Shown here: piece after piece, positions 1 to 12,829 of the stretch
Position numbering within the stretch: the stretch's first letter is position 1
Layout of the letters: each line of letters opens with the position of its first letter
Assembly: GCA_019009955.1 (NCBI GenBank)
Contig: CM032232.1
Coordinates: forward strand, 58,121,501 to 58,185,500
DNA length: 64,000 nucleotides
Source: Riptortus pedestris
Taxonomy: Eukaryota; Arthropoda; Insecta; Hemiptera; Alydidae
Direction of reading: 5' to 3'
Translations under genes and position numbers: made by a program
Notes under the pieces: generated by a model
The model's input: only the letters and a program-made list of their open reading frames with translations
What the model was told of the DNA's origin: nothing
Database searches by the model: none

Positions 1-516
1 CCTGAGCCCACTGAGCGTTTGATGTAAAACTAAAGAACAAGTTCCTTATAGGCTGAAATTGTTTTATGCACGTTTGAAACTCTTATCTCTGTGCAGTCAT
101 TTGTATTTCCTTCTTATCATCGATCAGTAGAGCCTACGCCTCATACTCATGTATTCTACGCAGCCTTCTGTTGGTTATATATTACTAATACATTTTATAT
201 AAATTAAATTAATTCTCTTGCTCAAAAGAGAATCTAACCTACGGCTCAGTTTAGTCCGTGTGCATTACGTGTCCATCGCCTTTACACATGGCTAACCTTG
301 ATACCTCTTATTTTACATTTAAATTATATCTGATCTTTTAAAAATTAGCATTAATGTTTGAATGATAGAGATAAAAATCGGTGATGAAACAAGGATTAGC
401 CTTGGCGCCATATCTTAAAAAAAATTGATCACGTCACCTTTTTTATTTCACTTATAGGCAATAAATAAATGTATATAAATGGTACAATTCGATGGGTTTT
501 TTTTAATCAGTATTAG
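1..516. other. Non-coding, AT-rich; T-family scrap at the left edge
   Basis: No gene is seen. Bases about 13-62 match the interior of the T-family repeat (the stretch around 'aaactaaagaacaagttc' followed by 'ggctgaaat'), so an old copy runs off the window. The rest holds no recognisable reading frame or structure. Confidence 0.4.
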
Positions 517-885
517 GATATTTCACTTAAGGGAGTACAGCTATTGAGGTTGTACTTATGACACGATTTTCGAGAAATTTCCTGGAATATTTTCATTGAT
601 CCTGTCTATGATAATACTACCCCGATCCAGTGGTCGCAATTTCGGTTTGATCGTCACCAAACTCGATATAAGAGTTTCCTCTAACACTAAAGATTAAGTT
701 CGTTAACGGCAGAAATTAGACTAGTACTAGGAGGGTTTTAAGGGGGAATTTCGGAAGCTCAAAATATCTCCGTTATTATGAGTCGTGTCGGAAATTCATA
801 TATAACCTATTTTGTGGCAAATTTAATTTGTTATAAATGTTGTTCTATACTCTGTTTCTTTATCTCAAATATCAACTGTGAAATC
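517..885 (+). repeat. T-family repeat, degraded partial copy
   Basis: The order of blocks matches better copies elsewhere: 'cttaaggga' palindrome remnant, 'cagctattgaggttgtac', 'acgattttcga', then after a lost microsatellite 'gatcgtcaccaaactcgat', 'aagttcgttaacggc', and 'aaaatatctccgttattatg'. The (TA)n tract and the 3' hairpin end are missing. A 71-codon open frame across its end is a by-product of the repeat, not a gene. Confidence 0.7.
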
Positions 886-1859
886 CCCCTACTTCTACCA
901 AATTTTTATATCATATTATTCGTTGGTGCAAAACATAACAGTCGTCATGACTCAACAAGCCTAATCAATAAATCTGACAACTATACTGAGTAATAGAGAA
1001 GACCTTGGAAATTTGGAAAGCCTAAACATATTTCAAGTCCAAAGTTAGGTTTAATTTATTTAAAATTATTGATTTCTCAAACATGGTCGGCATATTCCTG
1101 AACGAAGTGTTGGATGATAAGGGTTATTTGTTTAAATTGTAAAACATTTGATTTTGATTTTTTTGTATTTCCTTATACACTGCTATATATTTATAATTAT
1201 AGTAAAGCAGTGATTAACTTAATTCCAAAAGATTTAGAGATTTTCCCTCAGGTATAGCTAATAAGTAAGAAATGCTGTGTATTAGGCTTTGCTCTAAAGA
1301 AAATTATTATATTGAGGGATTGAAAATTCCTCACCAACACATGATAAGTTGTAAAGCTACGATTAGTTCATCATTTGCTGGCATTGATCTGTTTATACTC
1401 TTCAAATTCCCCTTTCCCCTGACTTATACGTCGGTCATTTAGTTTTCTTGTGAGAATGACTATCCCCTGTCATTTTCACGGCCTAGGGAACGTACTGATT
1501 TGAATAATAGGAACTAGTTTGCCCGGTTCTGTTGTTGCTGGTTACAATTCCCCTGAATGAAAATAGGGTGCCTTTGTTGTTGGGAAAATATCTTGTTAGA
1601 TATAAAGTCAGGTAAATTTAAATATAAATTGAATTCATACTATTTCTTTCGTATGTTTTCAGTAATCTTTTTTTTTTTTTTCAGAACGGTCTTTCTAAGT
1701 CAGTATTTAAAAAAAAAAAAAAAAAGTAAATAAATTCCTAAATCCCAAAGTAAATAAAGTCCTGTCCGATTACGAGCATTTGCTAAGTTTATCTTTAGCG
1801 ATATATGAATCGTTTAAATGCAGAGTATTGTATCCATTGAATAAATATTGAACTATCTA
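886..1859. other. Intergenic, nothing recognised
   Basis: AT-rich sequence with T- and A-homopolymer runs around 1670-1725. No coding exon, RNA gene or clear repeat end is seen. Confidence 0.4.
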
Positions 1860-2202
1860 CAAAATATAGTCTGTACTGATGACGTCACACACAACAACAT
1901 ATTTGCCGTGTATCTCACATATTACAGGAGGTTGGAAACCATATTTGACTTTTAAGCTAGGGATAAGTTGTTTCGTAATATATCGGTTAATATTCAAGAT
2001 ATAGAAAAATTGTATAAAGCAACATTTATAGAAAATTAAATTCAAAAGATTGTTTTCAATATACAATTTTCGATCGGGCTCATAATAACATATATTTTGC
2101 ATTTTTCAGCCTTTAACGAAACTTGGTTTTCCATTAAAAACCACTGTATGGAGTCTCATAACGATCAAACAAAACTCCGGCCGCTAGCGATGTAACAGAC
2201 AA

Positions 2203-2262
<60 letters not shown>

Positions 2263-2362
2263 GAACGGACCTCATTTTCATGTAGGATCGATGGACGTTT
2301 GAAGTTACTTTTCGAAAATTTCATCATGAGTACAACCTCAATAGCTGATCTCCCTTAAGGGG
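1860..2362 (-). repeat. T-family repeat with (TA)n
   Basis: Reverse-orientation copy. It contains 'ggttaatattcaagata', the 'aatttttcgatcggg' block, a (TA)n tract at about 2203-2258, 'ttttgaacggacctcattttc', 'aggatcgatggac' and 'acctcaatagctgatctccc', ending at the TTAAGGG palindrome near 2360. The 3' hairpin end, which would lie at the low-coordinate side in this orientation, is missing. Confidence 0.75.
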
Positions 2363-2466
2363 GTACAATGTGTCAGGCATGACTGAAAATGAGCCGTTTA
2401 AGATTATCCTCCAAGTTTTAAAGTTTGTGTAAACTTCAAGAAAGTGAAAGTATATGAATAAATAAA

Positions 2467-2956
2467 AGTCCGTCACGCAGGGGCTGCGTAAACTAAGCAG
2501 ATTTCCCACGTGAAGTTTTACAATAGAGAAATCTGCTCAAAAACAAGTGTAGTAAGTAGTAAGGGATCACAAAAACTTATATGTACACGAGGGACGAATA
2601 GTTACGAAAACGGCCGCCAGAGCTCTCTTCGGAAAGTACCAAACAGCTCCCTCCTGCCGACCAATGCAGAATACAAATGCAAATATCTCGGTTAATATTC
2701 AAGATACAGAATAAATGTATAGAACAATATTTATTGTAAATTTAATTTGCAATAAGATTGATTCTATACAATTTTTCGATCCGACGCATAATAACGGAAA
2801 TATTTTGAATTTTCCGAAAATCCACCTCTCTAAACCCCCCCTCCCACTGGTTCGATTTCAGCCATTAACGAACTTGATCTTCCATTTTACATAAAACGAT
2901 TAAATTCCGAGTTTGGTAACGATCAAACAAAAATTGCGACCGCTAGAGCGTTAACA

Positions 2957-3000
<44 letters not shown>

Positions 3001-3127
3001 AAATTTTGAACGGACCTCATTTTCGTCATCTCCTGGGTAGGATCGATGGACATTTGAAGAAATTTTTCGAAACTCGCGTCATGAGTACGACCTCAATAGC
3101 TGATTTCCCTTAAGGGAAATCTGCTAA
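2467..3127 (-). repeat. T-family repeat, full-length (subfamily B)
   Basis: Both ends are present. In this reverse orientation it opens with AAAGTCCGTCACGCAGGGG, containing the hairpin ACGCAG-GGG-CTGCGT, then CAGATTTCCC. It closes with the 20-bp palindrome GATTTCCCTTAAGGGAAATC and CTGCTAAAA. A (TA)n tract lies at about 2960-2995. The section after the hairpin ('acgtgaagttttacaatag', 'gagggacgaatagtta', 'aaaacggccgcc') differs from the other subfamily, whereas the 5' two thirds are shared. It is a good reference copy for the family. Confidence 0.85.
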
Positions 3128-4567
3128 AATGAAGGTTAAATTTATGTCTTAAAATATTCCCTTAGCATATGCTCAGATAGTTTCTCATTTGACATTTTTA
3201 ATTATAAATCTTAAAATGCTCACTGTAACAACGTTACAATGCAGGCAAAAATCCCCAATTGTCGTGAAATGCTATGGATTTTTTTACTATTTGTATGATT
3301 GTCTGGAGAGCAGTCAATAGGGGAAAAGCAGGGCGGGAAAATTAGTTTTTTATTTGTTTTGTTTTTGTTTCATATGTTCGAAGATCTTAGTTATCGATAA
3401 ACTAGCTTCTTATCAACTAGTTACTAACTGTAGTCTATAGATACGATCTTATTGCCGTTCGGTTGTGGAGTACTTAAGGCCGTCTCTTACAGGAACGAAC
3501 CCGCCAGCGGCTCCTCAATTCTAAGGAATTTTACGCCATTGAACAATATTTTGCTCATTTTTTAGTGAATTCTTGCTTCATAGTTTCATTGGAAACTTGG
3601 TTAAACTTTTGAAGTTTCACGTACCTAATAACTGGATGGATTGCACTGCAGTGAGTATTTTTTTAGGATCGGTATAGTCCAAAGAACAATACGTTTGTGG
3701 TTACATTCAAAATTTGTATTAATAACGTCCATTTTATGCTGCTTTGGTCAATCTGGGCGGGTTATCTATATTATATTTGGTAAGTCCGTCACTTAATAAA
3801 TGTATATTGGCCGTGAGGGAACCAACTTTGGGGGGAAACAATTTTTGGGAATAATCGAACCCACTTTTTTAGGTCACCAAGTAAAGGCCTTATTAAGGCC
3901 AAGCCTAAACTCACATAGCTTACGTGAGCCCCTAAAAAAAACTCGTTTATAATAGAACTAGGGCTGCAACCCTCGTTTGGGCTGATTTGAAGCTAATCAT
4001 ATACAATCAGTTAATATAATTAATAAACTGTAGTTACTCATAATAAGGAAAGCCTTTGTGAAAAAAGATTTAATTTTTCTCAAGGAGTCATTGCATAGAA
4101 TATGTCAGTAGGTTATAAGGTAATCCAGTATTTGATTTGATATGCCAGAAAGGTACAGTTTCAGTAAAAATTGGATGGGATTAGACAGTAAGGTATAGAA
4201 TAATCCAGTATGGAGTAGGATTAGCCAGTAAGGGATACGATAAGCTAGTTTAGGACACGTAAAGCTAGTATGGGTTAAGACATGCCTTTATAAGATAGGA
4301 TAATAAAACAAAACTCTTTGTTTTAAATGTATAAAAGATTTGCTTTGATTTTAAATTTACTTCTGAAAATCTAGAAATGAAAAATGTCCTCTATAGAGAT
4401 TATCTAAGATATGCTCTTGAGAATATGCATGATTATTAATTATGTATATAACAGCATTCTTTGGTGCATTTACATTTACCATTTATACAATAAAATATCT
4501 TTCATGTACCTGATAAATGATTATTATTAGCTAATCATTAGATAAACGATTATTATTGGTTATCCAT
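3128..4567. repeat. Non-coding stretch with a degenerate short tandem repeat (about 4100-4290)
   Basis: Presumed intergenic or intronic DNA upstream of the TENT5 exon. Between about 4100 and 4290 a loose unit of the type 'ggattagccagtaagg-ata' recurs several times ('gtcagtagg', 'ccagtatt', 'gacagtaagg', 'ccagtatgg', 'gccagtaagg', 'gctagtatgg'). This is a decayed minisatellite of uncertain period. Nothing else is recognised. Confidence 0.4.
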
Positions 4568-4667
4568 TATGTATAAAATCTCTGTTTTTCTCTTATTAAT
4601 TCGAGTTTTTATTTTGTTTCAGTGTGGTTCACTAGAAGTGGGAGGTGAGTGGCGAGTACCAGCCAAT

Positions 4668-5831
4668 ATGGAGACGCTTTCTGGCCAGCAGCGGCTTGCG
4701 GTCCTCAGCTATGAGCAAGTAAGGCGGCTCAATGACCTCATGGACGAAGTCGTGTCTATCCACGGCCGTGGGAACTTCCCAACGCTCGAAGTCCGACTCA
4801 GGGATCTTGTCAACGTAGTGAAGAGTAAGCTGGAGGCTGAGCCTGGAGCAGGTGGCGCTGGCCTCAAAGTACGAGACATCAGGCTCAATGGCGGAGCTGC
4901 GACACACGTTCTTGCTACAGAGTCTACGCCATACAATGACCTCGATCTCATATTCGGAGTGGAGTTATCTTCTGGTAGAAACTTCGATAAAGTCAAAACT
5001 GCAGTTTTGAGCTCTCTGTTCGACCTTCTCCCTGAAGGTGTTAGTAGGAAGAGAATCACGACGTGCAGTATGAAAGAAGCTTATGTCGGTAAGATGGTCA
5101 AAGTCAACCATGACGGCGATAGATGGTCGTTAATATCATTAGGTAACTCGAGAGGACACAGGAACGTGGAACTCAAATTCGTTGACTCGATGAAGAGACC
5201 TTTCGAATTTTCAGTCGACTCCTTTCAGATCGTCCTAGACTCGTTGCTGCTGTTCTACGAGTGCAGCGAGCTGGCGATAGGGGAGAACTTCTACCCGACA
5301 GTCGTGGGCGAGTCCGTCTATGGGGACTTCCAGGAGGCGCTTTACCATTTGCACAAGAAGCTTATCGCTACCCGCCACCCCGAAGAGATTCGAGGTGGTG
5401 GGCTCCTCAAATACTGTAACCTCCTAGTGAGGTCTTACAAACCAGCTGACCCGGAGCGCATCAAGAACCTTGAGAGATACATGTGCTCCAGATTTTTCAT
5501 AGATTTCCCTGACATAAGCCAACAGAGGGCAAAACTGGAGAACTACCTATGGAACCATTTCGTAGGGGCTGAGGAGGAGAGCCTCAGATACCAGTACCTG
5601 ATGGTTTTGCACTCGGTTGTAGAGGAGTCGACCGTTTGCCTGATGGGCCACGAGCGGCGGCAGACCTTAAGCCTGATTGAAGATCTTGCCTGCCAAGTAC
5701 TCTGCACCGAGCAGACTCGCTATCTAAGTCAGCATCCGCCCACCATAATATACGCTGGCGGTTACTATTACACGCCCTTCATTAGCGCTGCACCTTGCAC
5801 TTGCACCTCCTTCATGACGTGCACTTCCTAG
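4668..5831 (+). CDS. TENT5: Terminal nucleotidyltransferase 5 (FAM46 family), last coding exon
   Basis: A non-canonical poly(A) polymerase of the TENT5/FAM46 family, which lengthens poly(A) tails of selected mRNAs (established family role). From the first internal Met (4668) it is 387 residues, close to the usual length. Visible landmarks: [11 protein letters not shown] (31-41), the nucleotidyltransferase motif [10 protein letters not shown] (73-82) followed by the acidic pair D91-L-D93, a third acidic position in NVELKF (E168), [15 protein letters not shown] (241-255) and [10 protein letters not shown] (324-333). The C-terminus is tyrosine- and cysteine-rich. A pyrimidine-rich tract and AG at 4621-4622 mark a splice acceptor. 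The open frame further upstream (from 4569) is therefore intron, and the 45 nt between acceptor and Met are either 5' untranslated or continue from an upstream exon outside the window. The coding part in the window has no intron. Paralogue identity within the family is not assigned. Confidence 0.93.
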   Translation: METLSGQQRLAVLSYEQVRRLNDLMDEVVSIHGRGNFPTLEVRLRDLVNVVKSKLEAEPGAGGAGLKVRDIRLNGGAATHVLATESTPYNDLDLIFGVELSSGRNFDKVKTAVLSSLFDLLPEGVSRKRITTCSMKEAYVGKMVKVNHDGDRWSLISLGNSRGHRNVELKFVDSMKRPFEFSVDSFQIVLDSLLLFYECSELAIGENFYPTVVGESVYGDFQEALYHLHKKLIATRHPEEIRGGGLLKYCNLLVRSYKPADPERIKNLERYMCSRFFIDFPDISQQRAKLENYLWNHFVGAEEESLRYQYLMVLHSVVEESTVCLMGHERRQTLSLIEDLACQVLCTEQTRYLSQHPPTIIYAGGYYYTPFISAAPCTCTSFMTCTS

Positions 5832-8800
5832 TCGCCAGGCCTCCTTCAATCCCAGACAGGCTGTGCCCCGCTCAACCCCCCACAAATATAAAACATTCGT
5901 TAAATCGTTCTTCTCATAGTATATATTTGTCATTCCACAATATACTATTTTAAGAGCAATAAAATAAGATGAAGATGCGTATGTGCTGTTTTATATAATT
6001 AAAAACATAAAACAAAAAAAAAGTTATCTATGTTCCCAAACATTTAAGAGCTATTACACTGTTGTCGAATACTAAAGTATTGCTTATATTTGAAATAAAA
6101 ATTTAAAAATGTAAAAAAAAAAAGTAAAATGTTTTTATTTCGAAAAAAAATTAGAAAAATGGATAGGGAACTAGAATAATTTAATGGAAAAGAATTAAAA
6201 AAAAAAAGGAAAAAAAGGAAAAACCAAAAAAAAATGAGAAGATTATAGTCTATATTTAAAGGCTAATTTTGACAAATATTGGTTTACATTCTGTGTATTT
6301 AATGTATTTGTATATAACTGTAAGCAATAAATATTTGGGGGGAAGGGAGCCAGCAGTCATGTTTATTCGGACCAGTTAATGAACTTTTAATGAATAAACT
6401 TGATCTCAAAATCGACAATGCTCATAGCTGGAACATGAGATAGGAGAGCTACCCTCTTTGTCTGAACTAGTCTGAAACCCCACTACCCTCTTCTTAGGAA
6501 TATGTCTAGAAGTAGGGGAATAGACAAAAAAAACCTTAGTATTTTTTCTCTAAATCAATCTATCAAAAATATTTTTAAAAAAACACGTTTCAAATTATTA
6601 TAAGAAATTGTAGTGACAGAGTAGGGTTTTAATGAATTATTACATTTTTACTACAAATGTAAACCAATAGTTGAATGTTATCAAAACACATTCATTTTAG
6701 ATGATATATTTGTACATTATAGTGTTATTTGATGTTTAAAGAAAAATATATATATATATATAAAATGAGTCGTTTCATATTTTGAACGTATATTATAAAC
6801 GTTTTCATGTGTAGAGTGGAGTTACACTTAACACTTATGTAATGTTTAATCTTTAAAGAAGTGTTTTCATATTTGAAGATGGATATTTCAATCCAAATAT
6901 TAGGTTGAAATTTATGAGGAATGTATATTGTGCGATTCTTTAAATAAAATTTGTTTCAATCATGTTGATTGTTTATTATTATTATCATTATTATTAATTC
7001 TTTGTAAACTATTTATAGTATATTTAATATGTTAATTATAAATAATATTGAGGGCACTTATATATGCAGAGAATGCTTTCATTATAATTCCATCATTTTT
7101 TTTTGCTCAACAGAAGCTGTAAAGTAGTCAAATGTATAAACCAATACTCATAAAACAATTTCGGCTAAATGCTATTTAGTTAACATTGTTTTGATAATGT
7201 TATTAAATTGTTGAGAATATTCTTATATTTGCCAAACTACTTTACAGCTTCTAAAGAGCATATTTTAAATATTTCTCCTAATCATTATTATTGTTGGTGC
7301 CTATTAATTAATCGCAAGTGTATTTCTGATCGGTTATTATTAAAAGTGTTCCTATATTAAGTTTGTAATTTTTCCATTTTAAAATACACATTTACTTTTC
7401 TTGTACCTTCCGATGTGCATATAATTAAAAAAGTATTTTTACATAGAAAAGGAAATGTAAAGGGAAATGATGGCATACTCCTGCGTTTGCTTGTTTCCTA
7501 TTGCAGAGATAATTATTTGAAACCAAAAATAATGGAGTTGTTTTGAAGTAATGTTACGTGCCAAAATCTGTTACCACGACCCTCCAAGTCCCAAACCATA
7601 CCTTTTTTTTATTTTTTAAACTATTTCATTTTGGTGAAGGGATTAAAATCACTAGGTTGTAAGAGAAAATTTTTAATGCCGTTTGCATTTCACTAATCGA
7701 AACATTGGATTCAAGATCTCGCTATTTAATACCATAAGACTGTGTATTCAATTGATTGTTTAAAGAAAATATAAATTGATGTCAATATTTATATTTAAAA
7801 TAAAGTGAAATACAATATATTAAATTTATGTGATAGAGAGTAATTTTTTTAAGACTTTAAATTAACAATAATACATAACCAGAAAGGAAGAACTATGTTG
7901 CTATGCAATAGAAGATAGGTTTGTTATATCAGGGTAGAAGAGACAAAAGAGCTGAGCACTAATTCAAATCCGCAGTTTGTTTGGCCTAATAATTTTTTTA
8001 ATTGTTAAATATATTTTTTCAATGAGAGATTTGTAATAGTTGTTATAGTGGAAGTAACATATTTTTACCAAATGAGCTATATGCAAAAATGCTTAATGAA
8101 GCAAGTGATGGAGCATTAACGAATAATATTTTGTTATTTTTGTAAATATTTCAAAATTGTTGTACAGTGTATGTTGAGTCCTCATTTCTTTTTACACAAA
8201 CTTTATTCAACATATTATAATAATGAAATTATTTTTCGTACCAAATTGTATATATTTTTAAATTTTCTAATAGTTTTTTTTTTTTGTTTTTTAATCAAAA
8301 ACACTGAAAATGTAGCCTTTCGCCCATCACATTTTAATATTTCATTATCTCTGCAATTGGTTTTTACTTTTTTTCTCCTAAAAGATTGACGTGGCCATGA
8401 AGTGTTTGCAACTGCAACATTGTTCAATGAATATGTTTGTTCTTATTTTATGTTTTATGATTGAGCCTGTACTTTAACTTGTGAAGATGTTTATGAAATG
8501 AAATATTTTCTTTGGTGTAAAAAGTTAAAATAAAAAAGTGTAACACAAAAAAAAAATATCATCTTTTTAAATAACTCAGTTATTTGTAAATCAAAGATAT
8601 TTTTATAGACTGCATTATACATTTGACTATCAAAGATTCTAATACATATTTCAATCTTGCTAATTCCAGTGTGTAGTTAATACATTTATTACAGATACAT
8701 ATTAGCCTTATTAATGTAGGTATCATAAGAGATAATAAAGTACACATTAAACAATTTGTAGTTATATTAAAACACCAGTCATTGCTAAACCATTATTATT

Positions 8801-9540
8801 TTTTCGTAGTAAATACATGAATTCACATTTTAATTTAAATAGCAAACATTTTAATAATGAAAGTACCATTCGATTATTTTGTTTTATTATATTTTAAGTA
8901 GAGAATTAATTCGACCATTATAGTATTAAGTACGAGCAGTTTATTTTTTTTTTTTTGTTTTTAAGCAGTTTTAATTGTTATCAAAGTATTTTGTCGCCTA
9001 AAGTATCTAGAAAATTTTTTGGCTTAAAAATCCTAGAATTTTTCATTTTTGCAGCTAAAGTCCAGAACTCAATTTTTTCCCCCCAAATTAAAACTATATA
9101 AACTAATCACTCTGAATAGTGTCTTCTAAGTGAAATAGCTCCAAAAACAATCTCAATCACTTTTATGTTCTTAATAAATCGTGGAATGGATATGGATTTT
9201 AATTAGAAAGATGTGCTGTGTAAACTCTTGCTCGATTCTTCATGTTTGCTGTTTAAATTGAAATTTAGAAATTCTTTTAATAAAAAGAAGTTAAATATGC
9301 TGAACAATATGAGTTTAAATATATTTCTGATATTTTAGCTACTGGTAAAAAATGTTATATTGTTAGAAGAGAAACCCACACACCTGTGGATTGTTCATTC
9401 ATAATTGTTTTCATTGTATATATATTATATATGTATAAAGTGCTCATCTTTTCTTTAGATTGTATTATTAAATTAATTAAAAATTTGTGTAATTGTATAA
9501 ATATCTGAAAATAAAGTAATACACAAATCAAACATATTCA
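5832..9540 (+). other. TENT5 3' untranslated region and downstream, AU-rich, several poly(A) signals
   Basis: Very AT-rich, no coding potential. AATAAA hexamers lie at 5958-5963, 6326-6331, 6943-6948 and 9510-9515, so short and long 3' ends are possible; long 3' UTRs are usual in this family. The ATTTA pentamers are hard to weigh against the AT-rich background. Small open frames near 8171-8427 on both strands are low-complexity. An inverted repeat at 7112-7252 is listed separately. The true 3' end cannot be fixed without transcript data. Confidence 0.5.
7112..7252. repeat. Inverted repeat (16-bp perfect arms) in the TENT5 3' region
   Basis: AGAAGCTGTAAAGTAG at 7112-7127 is the exact reverse complement of 7237-7252. 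Complementarity continues inward with one gap (CAAAT-TATA blocks) and again at AACAATTT/AAATTGTT nearer the centre, so a hairpin of about 140 nt could form in the transcript. It may be a small MITE or a structured UTR element. Confidence 0.6.
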
Positions 9541-10396
9541 TTTGTTATATACCTGAGGCTATATGGCTGTTTTATTTTAAGCATTTAATATATATAATAT
9601 ATAAACAAATAAAACATTAATAACATTGTGTATTAGAATATTTAAAACATTACAAAAAAATGAGAAAAAAAAATTAATAACCAATGCTGTTAATTCATGT
9701 TATTCGAGAGAGTGTAGTTATAAAATATAAGCTTGAAGTGTTAAACTTCATTGTTTTGATTCAATATTGTCAACCGTAGATGACACTCTTCTAATGAATA
9801 AAATCAATTTTGAGACTATTCTTCTTTATTTTCTTACCCATATCCTTTCTTCACTACATTAAACATAATCCAGCGTAATCTTTCACTAAAATTTAGAAGT
9901 AATTATGTAAAGCATATGAGATAATTATTAAAAATATCTCTAAAATAATAGCCTATTTTTTAAATGGAAAGACACTTTTTCTACTTCATAAAAATAAGCA
10001 AGCTGCTTTTTACTGTAAAATTAAAAATATAATTTGCCTTAAAAATGTTTTATCATATTGAGGTTTAAAAAAACTTTGATTTTCTCCCAAGATGCTGGAA
10101 TGTAGAGGAACTAATTTATCAGGATCTATAGAAAGCCTTGTCCTGTACAAATACTTTAATATTCAGAGTGCACTTTCAGAGACCTAGCTCCATTATCAGT
10201 GCCTGCTGACAAAACAATGCATTCTTATCATGGCTATCTATGTGTAGAAAAATATCAATTTAACAATAAAAATTACATACATATCTAGGATAAAAACAGG
10301 AATAAATTAAAAGTAATAGTCAACCAAAACATTATAAAGACATATAAGCATAAGTCAAAAGAAGAAAAAAAAAGAGTTAAAAATTATATAAAACTG
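9541..10396. other. Intergenic, nothing recognised
   Basis: AT-rich DNA without exons, RNA genes or clear repeat termini. Confidence 0.35.
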
Positions 10397-10625
10397 TCTA
10401 AAGGGGTTCAGGAAGACCTTGTGAGTTAAAATGTTGACCCTTATCTCACAAGGTAAGCCTAGTGTGGCGAGTTCGATACCCGCCTGTGCAATAGGAATTT
10501 ATTTAGTGATGAAATCCATTAAATAAAATCCTTAGTCCCACCCTGGGTAGAAAAGGGTGGTAATATGTAGATAACCCGTCCCGATTAGCCTTAGTTGCAA
10601 AAAGTGGACTTTAATAAATAAATAC
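10397..10625 (+). repeat. tRNA-derived SINE
   Basis: About 228 bp. The head has a B-box-like element ('gagttcgatacccgc') and the body carries the family blocks 'ataggaatttatttagtgatga', 'ccttagtcccaccctgggtagaaaagggtggtaa', 'agataacccgtcccgattagcc' and 'aaaaagtggactttaataa', ending in TAAATAAATA. This is the family seen at 12899-13117. The A-box half of the head is altered. Confidence 0.75.
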
Positions 10626-12829
10626 AAAACTATCTAAATTAAACACGACTAACTTATTACTAGATAAAAACGAATACTATATAACAAAATAGCAAATTCT
10701 GGGGTGAAGAATCTGATGAATGATTCCACCGGAGGAACTTATGTTTGAATGAGAAGAGAAAAAACAATGTTAACAATAGAGAGGAGATGTAGGAGTTACC
10801 TGGTTAAAGCCATGTAGCCTGAACAAAATCAACTGGCTTCTGTTCTTGGAGAGATGCTAGGGGCTTCATCACTCACATTTCAAAGCCTAGTCTCTTCTTC
10901 CTTTGTATTAATGTATTAGGCTGATTAAGGCCTTTATATGAAGCTGGAAATAAATAAGAAGGGAGAGAAGAACAATAATTTGAAGAAGGAGTACAAACTA
11001 TGTTTTGTCGTATCTCAAAACAAAATTTCCATTATTCCAAAGATCCAATAAATATAGGTCCTTTCAAAAAGAATGAACCGATTTCATTAAGCTATATCTT
11101 ATTAATAGACAATAATACAAGAAGACATCATACAAGCAATCCTTGAAATGGAACATGATGACACCATAAAACTTCAACATCGGTTAAATACATGTGTCTT
11201 TATTGCAATTTTGCATTAATGTCTGTTAATAAGTTATAGCTAAATTCTCCTGAGACTCTGTATAATGCCTGATATGATGAAAATGACTACTAAGAATACA
11301 GAAAATGAGAAGGATATTGGAGGGGCGGGGGAAGTTCTCAACATTAAGATATCAACTAGTAATTTAATATTTATATTCCAAAATTACATAAATACAAGTT
11401 TATCATTTTTGAACAATAAATAGAGAGCTATAAAACTAACTATTGCATTTATTACTCAGGTTTGTCATGTGCTTCAATGGATTAGTCTAAACAAACTCCA
11501 ATAACATTCAATCGTAAGTTCCCTTATGGGGTTCTAGCATAGACAAAGGCAGTTTACCTGTAAAGTATTAACTAAATAAAACTGTCATTTGTAACCCGGC
11601 ATTTACCATGAACTGTATAAAGCGGACATTAATAAATACAAAAGGAACTGAAGACCTTATGACAATCTAAAATGCATAAATTGAGTTCTCTAAAAATATT
11701 TCTCAGATTCAACTATAGCTATTAGATTTTCGAGCAATGAGAAGTATTGCAAGAAACTAATTGCTGCTCCGTGTAGTACTTGACTCATGGCTGGGTTACA
11801 GGTCCAAAATTGTCCCTTTTTGCTAGAACATGCCAAGTAACCTTTTAGTTTATAAATGAACATTCAATATCACAAAATACCCCGATATGAAGCCACCATA
11901 AAGTGATAGCCGAAACAGTCCAAATATTCTTTTTTTAAATCCAGAGTTTCCATCAGAAATTGAGAAGACACATGGATGTGTAAATAAACATTGTGGATGG
12001 AACATAATATACAGGTAAGAATTTAATGATATTTCCTGCTGTAAAATTAAAATATTTAGTTTGCATTAAAATAATTTATTTTATTTAATTTAAATGAGTT
12101 CCGCGCATTAAAATAAAATGGCAGATATAAATAAACAGGTGATACCTGTATATAAACCAGTCCCAATTATCCTTATTTGGTTAATTAGGCATTAAATTAT
12201 AATGCGCACGCACACATTTGTATATAAGTGAGGGGGGGGGGATCAAATGAAAAAATCCTTAATTTCCTTGTCAATATTATTCAGGCTGGAAAATGTCTTA
12301 AGGGCATAATATTTAAGGCTTGTGATATGAAACTAAAATTGTCCTATATTTAAAGCTTATAGGAAAAATAATTTTAAAAAAAGAAAGGAAAAATGCTTTA
12401 AAAAAAATAAAATAAAAACCTTGATTGATTTAAGTAATAAATGGTCTTAAATCTACAAATTAAAAAAAAAATATATGTTACAAGTTTTATAGGTGTCAAA
12501 TTATTATAATGGCCTTAATCATAACAGATAAATTCTCTGGGGGTGTTGTATCTATAGGCTACTCCTGGTAATTGTACCCTTGAGTCAGGAAACTCTGATA
12601 ATATGCACCTTAGAGATAATTAAGAAAGAAAAAAAAATCCAGATAGACATGAATTTTAACAAAAAAGATTGGCGAAGATAAGAAACTAATCTTGTGTTCT
12701 GACACTGGCTAAAAAAAGGATGTAACCCAGAACCAAACTTTAATTTATAAATTATGAAATGTTTATTTATTTATCGAGATTAATTTATTTATTTAACATG
12801 GCTGAAATTAAAAAAAAAAAATGCAATAT
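10626..12829. other. Intergenic, nothing recognised
   Basis: AT-rich sequence with a G8-9 run near 12230. No host gene, RNA gene or clear repeat end is recognised. Confidence 0.35.

Noticed and set aside
4569..4667. Open frame extending TENT5 upstream with a hydrophobic start
   Set aside because: It looks like a signal peptide, but a pyrimidine tract and AG at 4621-4622 mark a splice acceptor, and family members have no such leader.
4632..5059. Minus-strand open frames over TENT5
   Set aside because: Shadows of the coding exon.
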